A stretch of DNA of 64,000 bases from Ralstonia sp. 25mfcol4.1. Lineage in GTDB: Bacteria > Pseudomonadota > Gammaproteobacteria > Burkholderiales > Burkholderiaceae. The first letter of the stretch is position 1. Every line of letters begins with the position of its first letter. The stretch covers positions 248,001 to 312,000 of the forward strand of contig NZ_FNJO01000007.1 of assembly GCF_900104095.1 (NCBI RefSeq), given 5' to 3'. Both the position numbers and the translations under genes were made by a program. Of this stretch, positions 17,668 through 26,426 are shown in pieces. The notes under the pieces were generated by a model. The model saw only the letters and a list, made by a program, of their open reading frames with translations, did no database searches and was not told the DNA's origin.

Positions 17668-17823
17668 GCGGGTGATGATCCGATGGTCCCGAAAGGCGCG
17701 GCGAGCGCACCGCCCGGCGTAGCCATGGAGCGATGCATTAGGATGCGAGCCCACATGGTACAGGAAGTCCTCCAACGCACGGATGCTGCGGCGTTCTGCG
17801 CATTTGCACGCCGACCCGCAATG

Positions 17824-17858
17824 AAAAAGGGCGCTACTCCTTGCGGGTGCGCCCCTTT
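17824..17858 (-). terminator. Rho-independent terminator after the SnoaL-like gene
   Basis: On the minus strand AAAGGGGCGC pairs with GCGCCCTTT around a 14-base loop and ends in TTTTT. It lies about 75 bp beyond the stop of the gene at 17934 and upstream of bphO. It separates the two transcripts. Confidence 0.75.
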
Positions 17859-17933
17859 GCCATCATCCGGATACTAGCAGAGGATGTCAGACATCCTATC
17901 AATGTTCGGACTTCCAGACAGGTAGCGTCCGGC

Positions 17934-18374
17934 TCAGGCAGTCGCCTTCACCGCCTGGCGGGCAATCAGCTTCCAGTGACCGCCCTGCTTCTGCCATACC
18001 TGCAGCACCTTGAGCAGCACGGTACCCTGCTTGCCGTTGTCGAGCGTCTCGCCGGACAGCGTATGGCGAATCACCGCGACGTCGCCCGACACATGCACGG
18101 TCTGGTCGGTAATGTTGATGCTGACGAAGTCCGACTTCTTGTCCAGCAGGTCGCCGATAAAGCTGCTTTTGGTGTCGATACGGCCGCCCGAGTGGCCATA
18201 GCTCAGCGAATCGGCCACCAGCCCCGACAGCGTTGCCTGGTCGGGGTCGACCATGGCCACGCGCAGCTTCTCTGCAGCAGAGGTGACGGCCTGGTCGGCC
18301 GACTGCGCCAGAACCGGCGTGGCGGCGATGCCCAGCAAGATGGCGGCGCCCAGCGCCGCGGTGAATTTACGCAT
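17934..18374 (-). CDS. Secreted SnoaL-like / NTF2-fold protein
   Basis: A 146-residue protein with a clear Sec signal peptide (MRKFTAALGAAILLGIAATPVLA, cleavage before QSAD). The mature part matches the DUF4440/SnoaL-like NTF2 fold: an N-terminal helix AAEKLRVAMVDPDQATLSGLVADSLSYGHSGG, then strands with VHVSGDVAVIRHTLSGE and a terminal WQKQGGHWKLIARQAVK. Such proteins are usually periplasmic and of unknown function; some are polyketide cyclase-like. The ATG at 18374 starts the signal peptide; a longer frame upstream lacks one. It is monocistronic, ended by the terminator at 17824. Confidence 0.8.
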   Translation of the reverse strand: MRKFTAALGAAILLGIAATPVLAQSADQAVTSAAEKLRVAMVDPDQATLSGLVADSLSYGHSGGRIDTKSSFIGDLLDKKSDFVSINITDQTVHVSGDVAVIRHTLSGETLDNGKQGTVLLKVLQVWQKQGGHWKLIARQAVKATA

Positions 18375-18476
18375 GATGTCTCCCGTTTGTTCTGTTGTGG
18401 ATGGTGGGTCGATAAGGCAACCGCCGTCTGGCATCGCACCGCTGACGGTTGTAAGTCATCGTATCACAGCGCGCCG

Positions 18477-18498
18477 AAACCGCAACGCGGGGTTGCGG
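18477..18498 (-). terminator. Weak terminator-like hairpin after nnrS
   Basis: CCGCAAC and GTTGCGG form a perfect 7-bp stem with a 5-base loop, followed on the minus strand by TTT. It lies 16 bp after the nnrS stop. The short U-run makes its efficiency doubtful. Confidence 0.45.
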
Positions 18499-18513
18499 CG
18501 GAGGGACATCGGG

Positions 18514-19716
18514 TCAGCCCTCCTTGCCATCCAGGCGCGGGCGAACCAGGAAGGGGGTGTACTTGATGAGATACAGGATCAGTGACAGCACCCACAGTGC
18601 GCCAGCGAGTGCGACAGCAGGTGCCTTCAGTTGTGGCAGCGCAAGCGGGCCAGCCACCCGGAACACGGCGGCCAGTGCCATGGACAGGTAGGCCAGGTGC
18701 TCCATGCGCCCAGTTTCGAGCCGGCGGCCGGTATGGCCGAGGGCGGTACGGGTGACCATCGCGATGATGGCGCAGCCGATCACGCCGACAGTCAGTGCAT
18801 GCAGTGCCGTGGAGCGGTCGAGCCAGCCGGCAGCGGCTGCGGCGATCAGGACGAAGCCGATTGGCAGGAACGCGTAGGCGACGTGCAGGATGCTGACAAT
18901 GGGCTTGCGCAGTGCGCGATGCGAATCCCATCCATATAGCCGGACGCCATGGGCAACCGCCGCCCCCAGTGCCAGCACGCCTGTCAGCGCCGCGGGCGCC
19001 TGCAGTGCGGCGGCGACCGTGGCCAGCAGGGTCAGCGCGATCACGCCGCGTTCCACCGTCTGCCACCGTCGGATGCGCACGCCGGCAATCGCATTGGCGG
19101 TGAACATCGGAATCACGCGTCCGCCGATCACGGTCACGAAAATCGCCACCAGACCGGTGGCCGCTTCGACCGCACGCAGTGCCCAATCGATGCGGCCTGC
19201 CAGTATGGCGGCGTGAAACCCGATGTTGAGCGCCCCCATGATGCCCAGAGCGATAGCCAGCCCGTAGTTTCGCTGGCTCCCGGCCCGGCGCAGGATGCTG
19301 TAGAAGCTCAGGCTGCACAGCGGCAGGAAGGCCACATCGGCCGCAAGGGCCGCCCAGTCCGGCCCGGTCCACATCAGCACGCGGGCGAGCAGCCAGATGC
19401 CCGCCAGCGCGCCAAGCCATGCACCCTGCGGGGTTTGCAGGCCAGTCCAGTTCTTGCCCGCCGTAAAGAGGAATCCCACCACGACGGCGGCCGAGAAGCC
19501 GAACACCATCTCGTGGGCGTGCCACGCCATGCTGCCCAGCCACGGTTGCGTGGCCGGTATCCACCAACCCAGATACATCGCCACCCAGGCCGCCATGGCC
19601 ATCGCGCCGAATGCCGCCGCCAACAGGTAGAAGGGGCGGAAACCAAGCGCCAGGATGGGCAGGCCGCGATAGGCGGGCGCGCGCGACGGTGGGGAGATCT
19701 GCAGCAGGACGGACAT
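18514..19716 (-). CDS. nnrS: NnrS family membrane protein
   Basis: A 400-residue inner-membrane protein with about twelve hydrophobic segments and conserved histidines (WHAHEMVFGF, GFHAAILAG, LHALTVGVIG, TRTALGHTGR). NnrS is a heme- and copper-containing protein first seen in denitrifiers; in Vibrio cholerae it relieves nitric-oxide stress by protecting the iron pool. The ATG at 19716 (MSVLLQISPP) is the start, because the longer in-frame extension to 19902 would translate straight through the promoter and operator at 19785-19816. No purine-rich ribosome site is visible; instead three copies of an 11-bp repeat sit just upstream. Nitric-oxide control through NsrR is suggested by the operator. 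Confidence 0.9.
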   Translation of the reverse strand: MSVLLQISPPSRAPAYRGLPILALGFRPFYLLAAAFGAMAMAAWVAMYLGWWIPATQPWLGSMAWHAHEMVFGFSAAVVVGFLFTAGKNWTGLQTPQGAWLGALAGIWLLARVLMWTGPDWAALAADVAFLPLCSLSFYSILRRAGSQRNYGLAIALGIMGALNIGFHAAILAGRIDWALRAVEAATGLVAIFVTVIGGRVIPMFTANAIAGVRIRRWQTVERGVIALTLLATVAAALQAPAALTGVLALGAAVAHGVRLYGWDSHRALRKPIVSILHVAYAFLPIGFVLIAAAAAGWLDRSTALHALTVGVIGCAIIAMVTRTALGHTGRRLETGRMEHLAYLSMALAAVFRVAGPLALPQLKAPAVALAGALWVLSLILYLIKYTPFLVRPRLDGKEG

Positions 19717-19726
19717 GGTGAGAAGC

Positions 19727-19757
19727 GTGAAGGCGTGGCGTGAAGGCGTGAAGGCGT
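19727..19757. repeat. Three GTGAAGGCGTG copies in the nnrS leader
   Basis: The 11-mer GTGAAGGCGTG occurs at 19727, 19740 and 19748, the last two overlapping, within 31 bp just upstream of the nnrS start. On the mRNA strand this reads as CACGCCTTCAC repeats and replaces the usual Shine-Dalgarno region. Confidence 0.7.
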
Positions 19758-19784
19758 GCAAGAACGTGCGGTGTGGCGGAATCG

Positions 19785-19816
19785 ATTCTAGGAAAGATGC
19801 ATGTGAAATGCAATTT
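19785..19816 (-). promoter_or_regulatory. nnrS promoter with an NsrR-like operator
   Basis: On the minus strand TTGCAT (19813-19808) and TAGAAT (19790-19785) are separated by exactly 17 bp, a strong sigma-70 promoter. The inverted repeat AAGATGCATGT-G-AAATGCAATTT (19794-19816) fills the spacer. It closely matches the published NsrR site pattern AAGATGYATTT-N-AAATRCATCTT, differing in only a few positions. Nitric-oxide-relieved repression of nnrS by NsrR is therefore likely. No nsrR gene is in the window. Confidence 0.7.
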
Positions 19817-19880
19817 ATTGATGCGATGCCGCATGCAATCCGTTGCGTAAGTGAAAACACCGATGCGATTTGCCCCTCAA

Positions 19881-19936
19881 CCCCTCCTCGCGTAGGGGTC
19901 AATCGATGCCTTGTCTACCCGTTAGCCAGACAAGGC
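19881..19936. other. Two stem-loops upstream of the chemoreceptor
   Basis: CCCCT/AGGGG (19881-19898) and a perfect 9-bp stem GCCTTGTCT/AGACAAGGC with an 11-base loop (19908-19936) lie in the 368-bp gap between nnrS and the chemoreceptor. They are 150-200 bp upstream of its start. The remaining bases of this gap show no gene and no sigma-28 promoter that I can recognise. Confidence 0.5.
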
Positions 19937-20084
19937 AGACATGAAACAGAGCGGTGCGCCACGACGCCCGCCAATACCAAAAGAACGGGTTCTCTCAGCG
20001 ATGCCGGTCATGGCGCACGCCGTGGCTCCAATCGTGTTTTGGCCTGCCATTGGGCCGCTGAATCGGGAAAGAGGGAGAAGGACC

Positions 20085-21719
20085 GTGAAATTCAGAGATG
20101 TTTCGATCAAGACCAAGCTCCTCGCGGGGTTTGGCACGCTGGCGCTCGTCGTGCTGGTGGTCTCCGGGTTGTCGCTACGTGCGCTCAGCCGGTCTACCGA
20201 AGGCTTTGCTGCCTATATCAACGGACTCAATGCACGGGCCGAAGTGGCGGCGCAGGTGCGCACCGCCGTGGACCGTCGGGCCATTGCCGCGCGTAACCTC
20301 GTGCTGGTGACGACGCAGGCCGATCTCGACGTGGAAAGGGCCGAGGTACTCAAGGCCCACGGCGATGTGGTGGCGCGCCTGGGCAAGCTCAAGCAGATGA
20401 TCACGGCCGAAGGAGTCGCCGAAGGCGCGCGCAACCTGGTGACCGAGATCGACCGCATCGAGTCGCGCTACGGCCCCGTGGCGACCGACATCGTGGGGCT
20501 GGCGCTGGATGGCAAGAAGGACGCCGCTATCGCCAAGATGAATGCCGAATGCCGGCCGCTGCTGGCCGCGCTGGTCAAGGCGACGCGCGACTATGCGGAC
20601 TTCACGCACGAGCGCCAGCAGGAGATGATCCGCAACCTCGACGACGACTACGCGCGGCAACGCGCGTTCCTGATCGTGGTGGCGATCGCGGCCGTGGCGT
20701 TCGGCATCTTCGGCGGGCTGCTGCTGACGCGGGCCATTACCGGCCCGATCCAGCGCGCGGTCGAGGTGGCGCGCACGGTGGCCCGGGGCGAGGTGGGCAT
20801 GCGGATCGAGGTGAATTCGCAGGACGAGCCGGGCCGCCTGCTGGCCGCGCTGCGCGACATGAACGACCGGCTGGCCGAAACGGTCGTGCGCGTGCGCGAA
20901 AGCAGCGGCAGTATCGCGGTTGCCACCGGCGAGATCGCCAGCGGCAACATGGACCTGTCCAGCCGTACCGAACAGCAGGCGGCGTCGCTGGAAGAAACGG
21001 CGGCAAGCATCGAGGAGCTGACCGCCACGGTACGCCACAACACCGAGAACGCCCGGCAGGCCAGCGAACTGGCGCGCAATGCCGCCGCAGTGGCGCAGCA
21101 GGGCAGCGGCAGGGTGGGGCTCGTGGTCGATACGATGGAGGGCATCAGCGCCAGTTCGTCGAAGATCGCCGACATCACCGGGATTATCGAAAGCATCGCG
21201 TTCCAGACCAACATCCTCGCGCTCAACGCGGCGGTGGAGGCTGCGCGCGCGGGCGAGCAGGGCCGTGGCTTTGCGGTGGTGGCCAGCGAGGTGCGCAGTC
21301 TGGCGCAGCGGTCGTCGAACGCCGCCAAGGAGATCAAGGAACTCATCGACGCCTCGGTGGCGCAGGTGCGGGCCGGTTCGACGCTGGCCAGCGAGGCAGG
21401 CCAGACCATGGTCGAAGTCACCGAGGCCGTGGCGCGGGTGACCCATATCGTCGGCGAAATCGCGGCGGCGTCGGCCGAGCAGAACCGTGGCATCGAGCAG
21501 GTGAACCAGGCCATCGTGCAGATCGACCAGGTGACGCAGCAGAACGCGTCGCTGGTGCATGAAGCGGCCGTTGCGTCGAAGTCCCTCGAAGAGCAGGGCA
21601 AGATGCTCACCGATGCCGTGGCTTTCTTCAAGCTGCCGGGCAGCGGCGTTCAGCGCGCCCAGGCCGCCCGGGCGGCAGGTCAGCGCCTGGCGTCGACGGG
21701 CGGCATCGCGTTGACGTAA
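20085..21719 (+). CDS. Methyl-accepting chemotaxis protein
   Basis: A 544-residue transmembrane chemoreceptor. TM1 is at about residues 10-32, followed by a four-helix-bundle periplasmic sensor to about 190 and TM2 at about 192-212 ([20 protein letters not shown]). Next come HAMP ([15 protein letters not shown]), then the signalling hairpin with the conserved tip [24 protein letters not shown] sequence around residues 365-385. Methylation-type Gln/Glu pairs occur in [21 protein letters not shown]. The GTG at 20085 ([13 protein letters not shown]) has GGAGAAGG just upstream; the ATG at 19941 in frame would add 48 non-conserved residues. The ligand is unknown. Its last 40 bp overlap, tail to tail, the 3' end of the opposing cytochrome gene. 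Confidence 0.93.
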   Translation: MKFRDVSIKTKLLAGFGTLALVVLVVSGLSLRALSRSTEGFAAYINGLNARAEVAAQVRTAVDRRAIAARNLVLVTTQADLDVERAEVLKAHGDVVARLGKLKQMITAEGVAEGARNLVTEIDRIESRYGPVATDIVGLALDGKKDAAIAKMNAECRPLLAALVKATRDYADFTHERQQEMIRNLDDDYARQRAFLIVVAIAAVAFGIFGGLLLTRAITGPIQRAVEVARTVARGEVGMRIEVNSQDEPGRLLAALRDMNDRLAETVVRVRESSGSIAVATGEIASGNMDLSSRTEQQAASLEETAASIEELTATVRHNTENARQASELARNAAAVAQQGSGRVGLVVDTMEGISASSSKIADITGIIESIAFQTNILALNAAVEAARAGEQGRGFAVVASEVRSLAQRSSNAAKEIKELIDASVAQVRAGSTLASEAGQTMVEVTEAVARVTHIVGEIAAASAEQNRGIEQVNQAIVQIDQVTQQNASLVHEAAVASKSLEEQGKMLTDAVAFFKLPGSGVQRAQAARAAGQRLASTGGIALT

Positions 21720-22999
21720 GCGGCATCGGTCAGGGTACGCAGGAATGCCACGATGTCATCGATCTCGCCGTCGGTGAGTGCGGCCGGCATGCCCGGCTTG
21801 CGGTTCATCGGCGGGGAATTCACGTTGATGTTGTCGCGGTAGGCGGCAGGAACGTCGTCGAAGACCTTGCCGTCGCGATACCAATTGCCGGGATCGATCG
21901 AGCGTGTGTTGTAGAACGCCACGGCGTCGCGTAGCGTGGTGAATACGCCGTTATGCATGAAACGCTGGCGCACCGCCACGTTGCGCAGGCCGGGCGTACG
22001 CAGATAGCCGCACCACTGCGTGGGCTCGGGCCAGCGCAGGCGCCGCGCGGTGTCGCACAGGCCGTTGTCGAAACGCTTCGGGTCGCGGTTGGCGGGCAGC
22101 GCGCGGTTGCGTGGCACGGCAATCGCGTCGTAGCCGAAGTCGGTGAACAAGGAACGCTCGGGGCGGCTCGCCGTATCGGACAACGTGTGGCAGCTCATGC
22201 AGTTGCCCTTGTCCGGGTTCTTGAACAGCGCCAGCCCGCGGGTTTCCTGAACGGTGAGCGGCGCGCGGCGACGCAGGTAGTCATCGAAGCGCGACGTGAA
22301 CGGCGCCATCTCTTCGCTCTGCATGTAGGCCTGCAGCGCGGCGCCCAGCGCGCGCAGCATTGCCTCCGGGTCGCGCCGCACTTCGGGTCCGAACTGCGCG
22401 GCCAGGGCGGGCGCCAGTTCGGTGCCATTGACATTGCGCAGCAGGCCGGCAGGCGTGCCGTTGTTCATTTCATTGGGGTCCAGCAGTGGCCCGCGCACCT
22501 GCTCGGCAAGTGTATCGGCGCGGCCATCGGCAAACAGCCCGCCGAACGGCGAGGCGGCGGGCGCATCGTCGTCCTGGTAGAAATGGCGGCGCGGCACGTA
22601 GCGTACGTACAGCAGCGAAGGCGGATTGCGCAGGCTGAAACGACCGGGGCGGCTGCCTTGCGTCACGCCCGGTGTATTGGCCGGCAGCGTGGCCGAGAAC
22701 GCGCGAGCGGGATCGTGGCAACTGGCGCACGACTGCCCGCGCGGCATCGACAGGCGCCCATCGAAGAACGCGCGCCGACCCAGCGTCACCAGGGCGGGGT
22801 CCGGACGAAATACGGCAGCGGTGGCATCCACCTTCGCGGCCACCCTGGGTGTGCCGCTGCCGATCGTCGCCACCACCGTGGCGGGCGGCGCGCCCGGCAG
22901 CAGCACCGTTTCCGCGGCCAGCACGGGCGATGCCACCGCCCATGCCAGCAGCATGGCTTGGACGGCAGGCATGACACTTCGGCGAAGCAGATACCGCAT
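21680..22999 (-). CDS. Diheme cytochrome c peroxidase / MauG family protein
   Basis: A 439-residue periplasmic diheme protein with a signal peptide ending VLAAE. Two heme-binding CxxCH motifs are visible: C91-A-S-C94-H95 and C267-M-S-C270-H271. A C-terminal segment ([30 protein letters not shown]) holds the downstream HNG ligand-region motif of the cytochrome c peroxidase/MauG superfamily. Members reduce hydrogen peroxide or oxidise protein partners. The ATG at 22999 overlaps the TGA of the phosphoesterase gene by one base (TGATG), so translation is coupled. The 3' end runs 40 bp into the antisense of the chemoreceptor gene. Physiological partner and electron donor are unknown. Confidence 0.88.
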   Translation of the reverse strand: MRYLLRRSVMPAVQAMLLAWAVASPVLAAETVLLPGAPPATVVATIGSGTPRVAAKVDATAAVFRPDPALVTLGRRAFFDGRLSMPRGQSCASCHDPARAFSATLPANTPGVTQGSRPGRFSLRNPPSLLYVRYVPRRHFYQDDDAPAASPFGGLFADGRADTLAEQVRGPLLDPNEMNNGTPAGLLRNVNGTELAPALAAQFGPEVRRDPEAMLRALGAALQAYMQSEEMAPFTSRFDDYLRRRAPLTVQETRGLALFKNPDKGNCMSCHTLSDTASRPERSLFTDFGYDAIAVPRNRALPANRDPKRFDNGLCDTARRLRWPEPTQWCGYLRTPGLRNVAVRQRFMHNGVFTTLRDAVAFYNTRSIDPGNWYRDGKVFDDVPAAYRDNINVNSPPMNRKPGMPAALTDGEIDDIVAFLRTLTDAAYVNAMPPVDARR

Positions 23000-24519
23000 C
23001 AGGGCGTCAGGAAGCCGGTCTTGTCGCAGGCAAGTGTGCTGCCGGTCTGGTCGCAGGTGGCCAGCAGCTTGCCGGCCTTGGTGTAGGCCTTGAACTGCCA
23101 GCCCGTGGCCGGCGAAGCATGACGGTCCATCACCAGGAAGCCGAAGCTCGCGTGATGGGTAATGCGGTCGATCGTGGTGCCGGGTGCGGGGACACTGCCA
23201 GCGGGCAGCGGATCCGGCAGGGCGACATCCAGGTTGTCGCCGCCGTTGCCCGAGACGATGGTCGCCGGATGCGCCGACGCGAAGTTGATGGCCTGGAAGT
23301 CATGCACGTGGCCATGCAGTGCAAGCTGGATACCCGTCGGGTAGTACGCCTGCGCGTTCAGGTTCGACATCACCGATTGCAGCGCCAGATTGCCCGGCGC
23401 CGGATTTGCGCCGGCCACCGGGGCGAAGCCCAGGATCGGGTGATGGTTCGTGAAGATCGTGGTGGTCATGCCCGTCTTCGCGGCCAGTGTCGCCACGGTC
23501 TGGAACTGTTTCTGGTAGGCAATGAACTGCGGATCGCTGGTAGCCAGTGCGGTCTTGCCGGCCTTGGCCGAGTCGAACACGATCACCTGCGAGCCGCCGC
23601 CCAGCGACACCGCATACGGGTCCGCGTAGTTGGCGATGGCGTCGTTGGCCGGATCGTCGCAGGAACGCGTTGCATCGTAGGGGCGGGTATCCAGGAAGCG
23701 GGCCCAGCCCTGGCCGGCACGCGCGCATTCCTCGTGGTTGCCGCGCACGACGACCCAGGGCGCCTTGGCCAGCAACGGCGCCGCCGGCTTGAAGAGGTCT
23801 GCCTGCCACGTGTCCCAGCCATAGCCCCACGGGCTGCCCTGGCAGCCGGCGACGTCGGGCGGGCATGCGTTCTCGCGGTAGTGGTAGTCGCCGATGTGCA
23901 GCACGAGGTCAGGATTGAACCCCGCCGCCGTCGCGGCCAGCGACGCCAGCGGCCAGGCTTCGGTGTCGGTACAGGACTGCCAGGCGTTGTCGGCCTTCTT
24001 CAGGCGGCAGCCGGTGTCCGCCAGCACCACGATACGCTGCGGCGTGGCCTTCGGGAGCGGCAGCGCCTGCGTGCCGATGGCGGCGCTGGTGGCCGTGGCG
24101 GGCAACGTGGCTTCGCAAACGGAAACGGGAAATTCGGACGGCTTCGAGTCGGCTGCCGCGCTGGCCGTGGTACGTAGCGGCACGGTGGCCGGGCCCACGC
24201 GCAGCGTCATGCGTGCCGCGATGCCATCGATGGTCAGCAGCGGGCACTGCGCATTCGCGGCGCCGCCGGCCGGGGCCGTGTAGCTGGTTACCACGCGGGC
24301 AATGGCCTGGTTCCCATCGCCGATCTCGACCCACGCAGCCTGAATGTTGGCGCTGGCCGTGGCCGCATCGGGCGCGGGAGTCGGCGCGGGTGTGGTGGCG
24401 GGCGGATTGTTGGTGCCGCTATTGCTGTTGTTGTCGTCGCTGCCGCAGCCGTGCAAAGCCGCCACGGTGGCGAGCGCCGCCACTCCGGCCATCAAGCCGA
24501 AGGTCTTGTGTGAGCGCAT
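22999..24519 (-). CDS. Calcineurin-like metallophosphoesterase lipoprotein
   Basis: A 506-residue exported protein. The N-terminus is a lipoprotein signal with lipobox LHGC (Cys26), followed by a Ser/Asn/Pro/Thr linker. The phosphoesterase core has the full set of two-metal motifs: VVLADTGC, HIGDYHYRE (GD-x-HY), VRGNHEE, TNHHPILG and LHGHVHD. It belongs to the broad calcineurin-like/purple acid phosphatase-like superfamily and would hydrolyse phosphate esters outside the inner membrane. The ATG at 24519 starts the lipoprotein signal. Its stop overlaps the start of the diheme peroxidase gene (TGATG), a strong sign that both work in one process. The substrate is unknown. Confidence 0.88.
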   Translation of the reverse strand: MRSHKTFGLMAGVAALATVAALHGCGSDDNNSNSGTNNPPATTPAPTPAPDAATASANIQAAWVEIGDGNQAIARVVTSYTAPAGGAANAQCPLLTIDGIAARMTLRVGPATVPLRTTASAAADSKPSEFPVSVCEATLPATATSAAIGTQALPLPKATPQRIVVLADTGCRLKKADNAWQSCTDTEAWPLASLAATAAGFNPDLVLHIGDYHYRENACPPDVAGCQGSPWGYGWDTWQADLFKPAAPLLAKAPWVVVRGNHEECARAGQGWARFLDTRPYDATRSCDDPANDAIANYADPYAVSLGGGSQVIVFDSAKAGKTALATSDPQFIAYQKQFQTVATLAAKTGMTTTIFTNHHPILGFAPVAGANPAPGNLALQSVMSNLNAQAYYPTGIQLALHGHVHDFQAINFASAHPATIVSGNGGDNLDVALPDPLPAGSVPAPGTTIDRITHHASFGFLVMDRHASPATGWQFKAYTKAGKLLATCDQTGSTLACDKTGFLTP

Positions 24520-24599
24520 TGTGGTTTCTCCCCTGTGTGGGGCGACACCGTACCTGCGCGGTGTGAAAGAAATATGACGCCCGCGATCCCCCCGGAAGT

Positions 24600-26224
24600 T
24601 CAGCGGGAACGCCTGGCGCGCGCCGCTGCCTCTGCAGCAGCCGCGCGCAGTTCGGGCGGGAAGGCACGGATTTCCGAGTGGAAGAAGCCGCGTTCGGCGG
24701 CGCGCAGTACGCCGAGTTGCGTCGCCAACCGCTCCATGGCGTCGTACGCCTGTGCCGACGCGCCCTGCTCGTGGGTCAGGTACCAGGCCGATTCCAGCAG
24801 GAGGTTCGCCAACTGCAGCGCGTTGTAGCAGACGTGGCCGGTGTCGTGCTCTTCCAGCGCGAACGCCGCCACGGACGACCAGCGCACAAAGCCCTTGGCC
24901 GGCGCGAACGGCGCGTGAAACGGTCGCAGGGCGTCGATAGCCGCCGCAACGGTCAGAGGCTGCAGGGCGCGGAACCCGGCGAGCGACGCCGGCGCGCCGC
25001 CACTGACGCTGCCGCGCGCCACGCGCAGCAGGAAGATCGTGTTCCACGCGGACCCGCCGCCCACCCCGAAACGGTCGCAGATCCATTCCGACAGGCCCAG
25101 CCAGCGCATGGCCTGCCGCTGGACATCGCCAGGCGCCATCTCCCGCGCAACATCGACCAGCCGATAGAGCCAGAACAGCCATAGGGACCAGCCGATATTG
25201 GCCGCCGCGTGCTGTACCGCGTCGACCGAGTCGGCCTCGTAGGCGGCCTGCAATGCGCCCGCGAAGGCATCGAGTGCCTGACGTGCGGCGTCCTGGCGCA
25301 GCGACGCGCTGGTCTGTGCGGTCGCTGGCCCGGCCCGATCCGGCCTCGATGGTCCGTTCGGCGAATCCGGCCGCAGCGCGATGCTCTTGTGGATGAGGGC
25401 TTCCAGGTTCAGCGTCTCGAACCGGATGCGCGGGTTATAGCGGACGACGGGACGCAGCTCCGCATCGCCTGACAGGCGCCCCAGTTCGCGCTGCGCCGCA
25501 TCGAGTTCTCCCTGCGCGTAGTGTTCCCAGGCGCGCACCACGTGCGCCATGGCCGCGAACGTGGGCAGCGCCGCGTTGACGCCGCCGGCCACCACGATCC
25601 GCTCGAAGCGGCGCAATGCCGCGCGGCTCTTGTCCAGGCGATCGCTGCGGCGCCAGGCCAGGCTTTCCTTGAGCAGCGACAGCGCCTGCTGGAAGTCGTC
25701 GGCCGCGGTGCGCTGCGCGGCCCGGAACGACTCGGCAACGCCGTGGTCGAGCACGCCCGCGAAGCCATCCTGCGCGCCGCGCATCGCCTGGGTCAGATGG
25801 CGCCAGAACGCCATGTCGCGCATCACGTATTGCAGCCCCTCGCCGGCGGCTTCGGCGGCCGGCGTGGCATCGCCTGCCGGCGACTGCCCCAGCCAGCGCG
25901 CCACGCCTGCGGTGCCCAGCGGCTTGCCGTGCGCCGTGAAGCGCAGCCGTCCCGCCGTGGCGGCCGACATCCAGAACGGCCACGGCTGCGGCCGTCGGCA
26001 CGCAACGCGGAAATGCCGATCGCCTTGTCGTGGCCCCAGCCCACTGGCACACCCCACCGGGCGAAGTCGCCGAACGCGCGCGAGACGATCATGCGCACGT
26101 TGGCGGCATCGGCAAAACGGGCGCGCACGGTGGCCGCGCCCAGGTCTTCGCGATCGCGCGAGGCGGCCAGCCAGATCCGCGCGAGCAACCAGACCGACTG
26201 GTAGCGCGCAGCGTGTTGGCCCAC
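24600..26224 (-). pseudogene. OXA regulator-like protein (R. pickettii RP3-like), apparent frameshift
   Basis: Two overlapping frames together encode about 541 residues. The first runs from a GTG at 26224 (GQHAARYQSVWLLARIWLAAS, then VRMIVSRAFGDFARWGVPVGWG) and loses sense near 25976-25985 after ISALRADGRSRG. The second carries on as PFWMSAATAGRLRF to a stop at 24600. One extra base in a GGCC run would join them, so a one-base deletion or a sequencing error is implied. The protein is helical and repeat-rich, with no recognised DNA-binding motif. It is divergent from the OXA gene with a 202-bp gap. In Ralstonia pickettii a 532-residue protein, RP3, in this position is needed for induction of OXA beta-lactamases; the similarity of size and layout is from memory, not an alignment. 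The 5' end is uncertain. Confidence 0.6.
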
Positions 26225-26426
26225 CCGGTAAGGATCGGAGGTCGATGGCGACGATGGAGCGGGAGGATGCGGGGGCGTGCATGGCCGCCATGTTACGCGT
26301 GTTACAGACGAGAAGGTTGGCGACGTACAGGACTGCGCCTATGCTCCGCACCACGATCCGGGCCTGGATTGCCGACCGTCTGCATGACGACAACCCCGAT
26401 AACCACAAAACTCATAGCGTGTTGAT

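Noticed and set aside
19717..19902. A 62-codon N-terminal extension of NnrS
   Set aside because: It would run through the predicted promoter, the NsrR-like operator and the 11-mer repeats, and lacks conservation features.
26225..26408. A longer N-terminus for the RP3-like regulator reaching toward the OXA gene
   Set aside because: The extension exists in a different frame from the conserved N-terminal sequence and would translate the OXA promoter region. Its amino-acid content is not protein-like.
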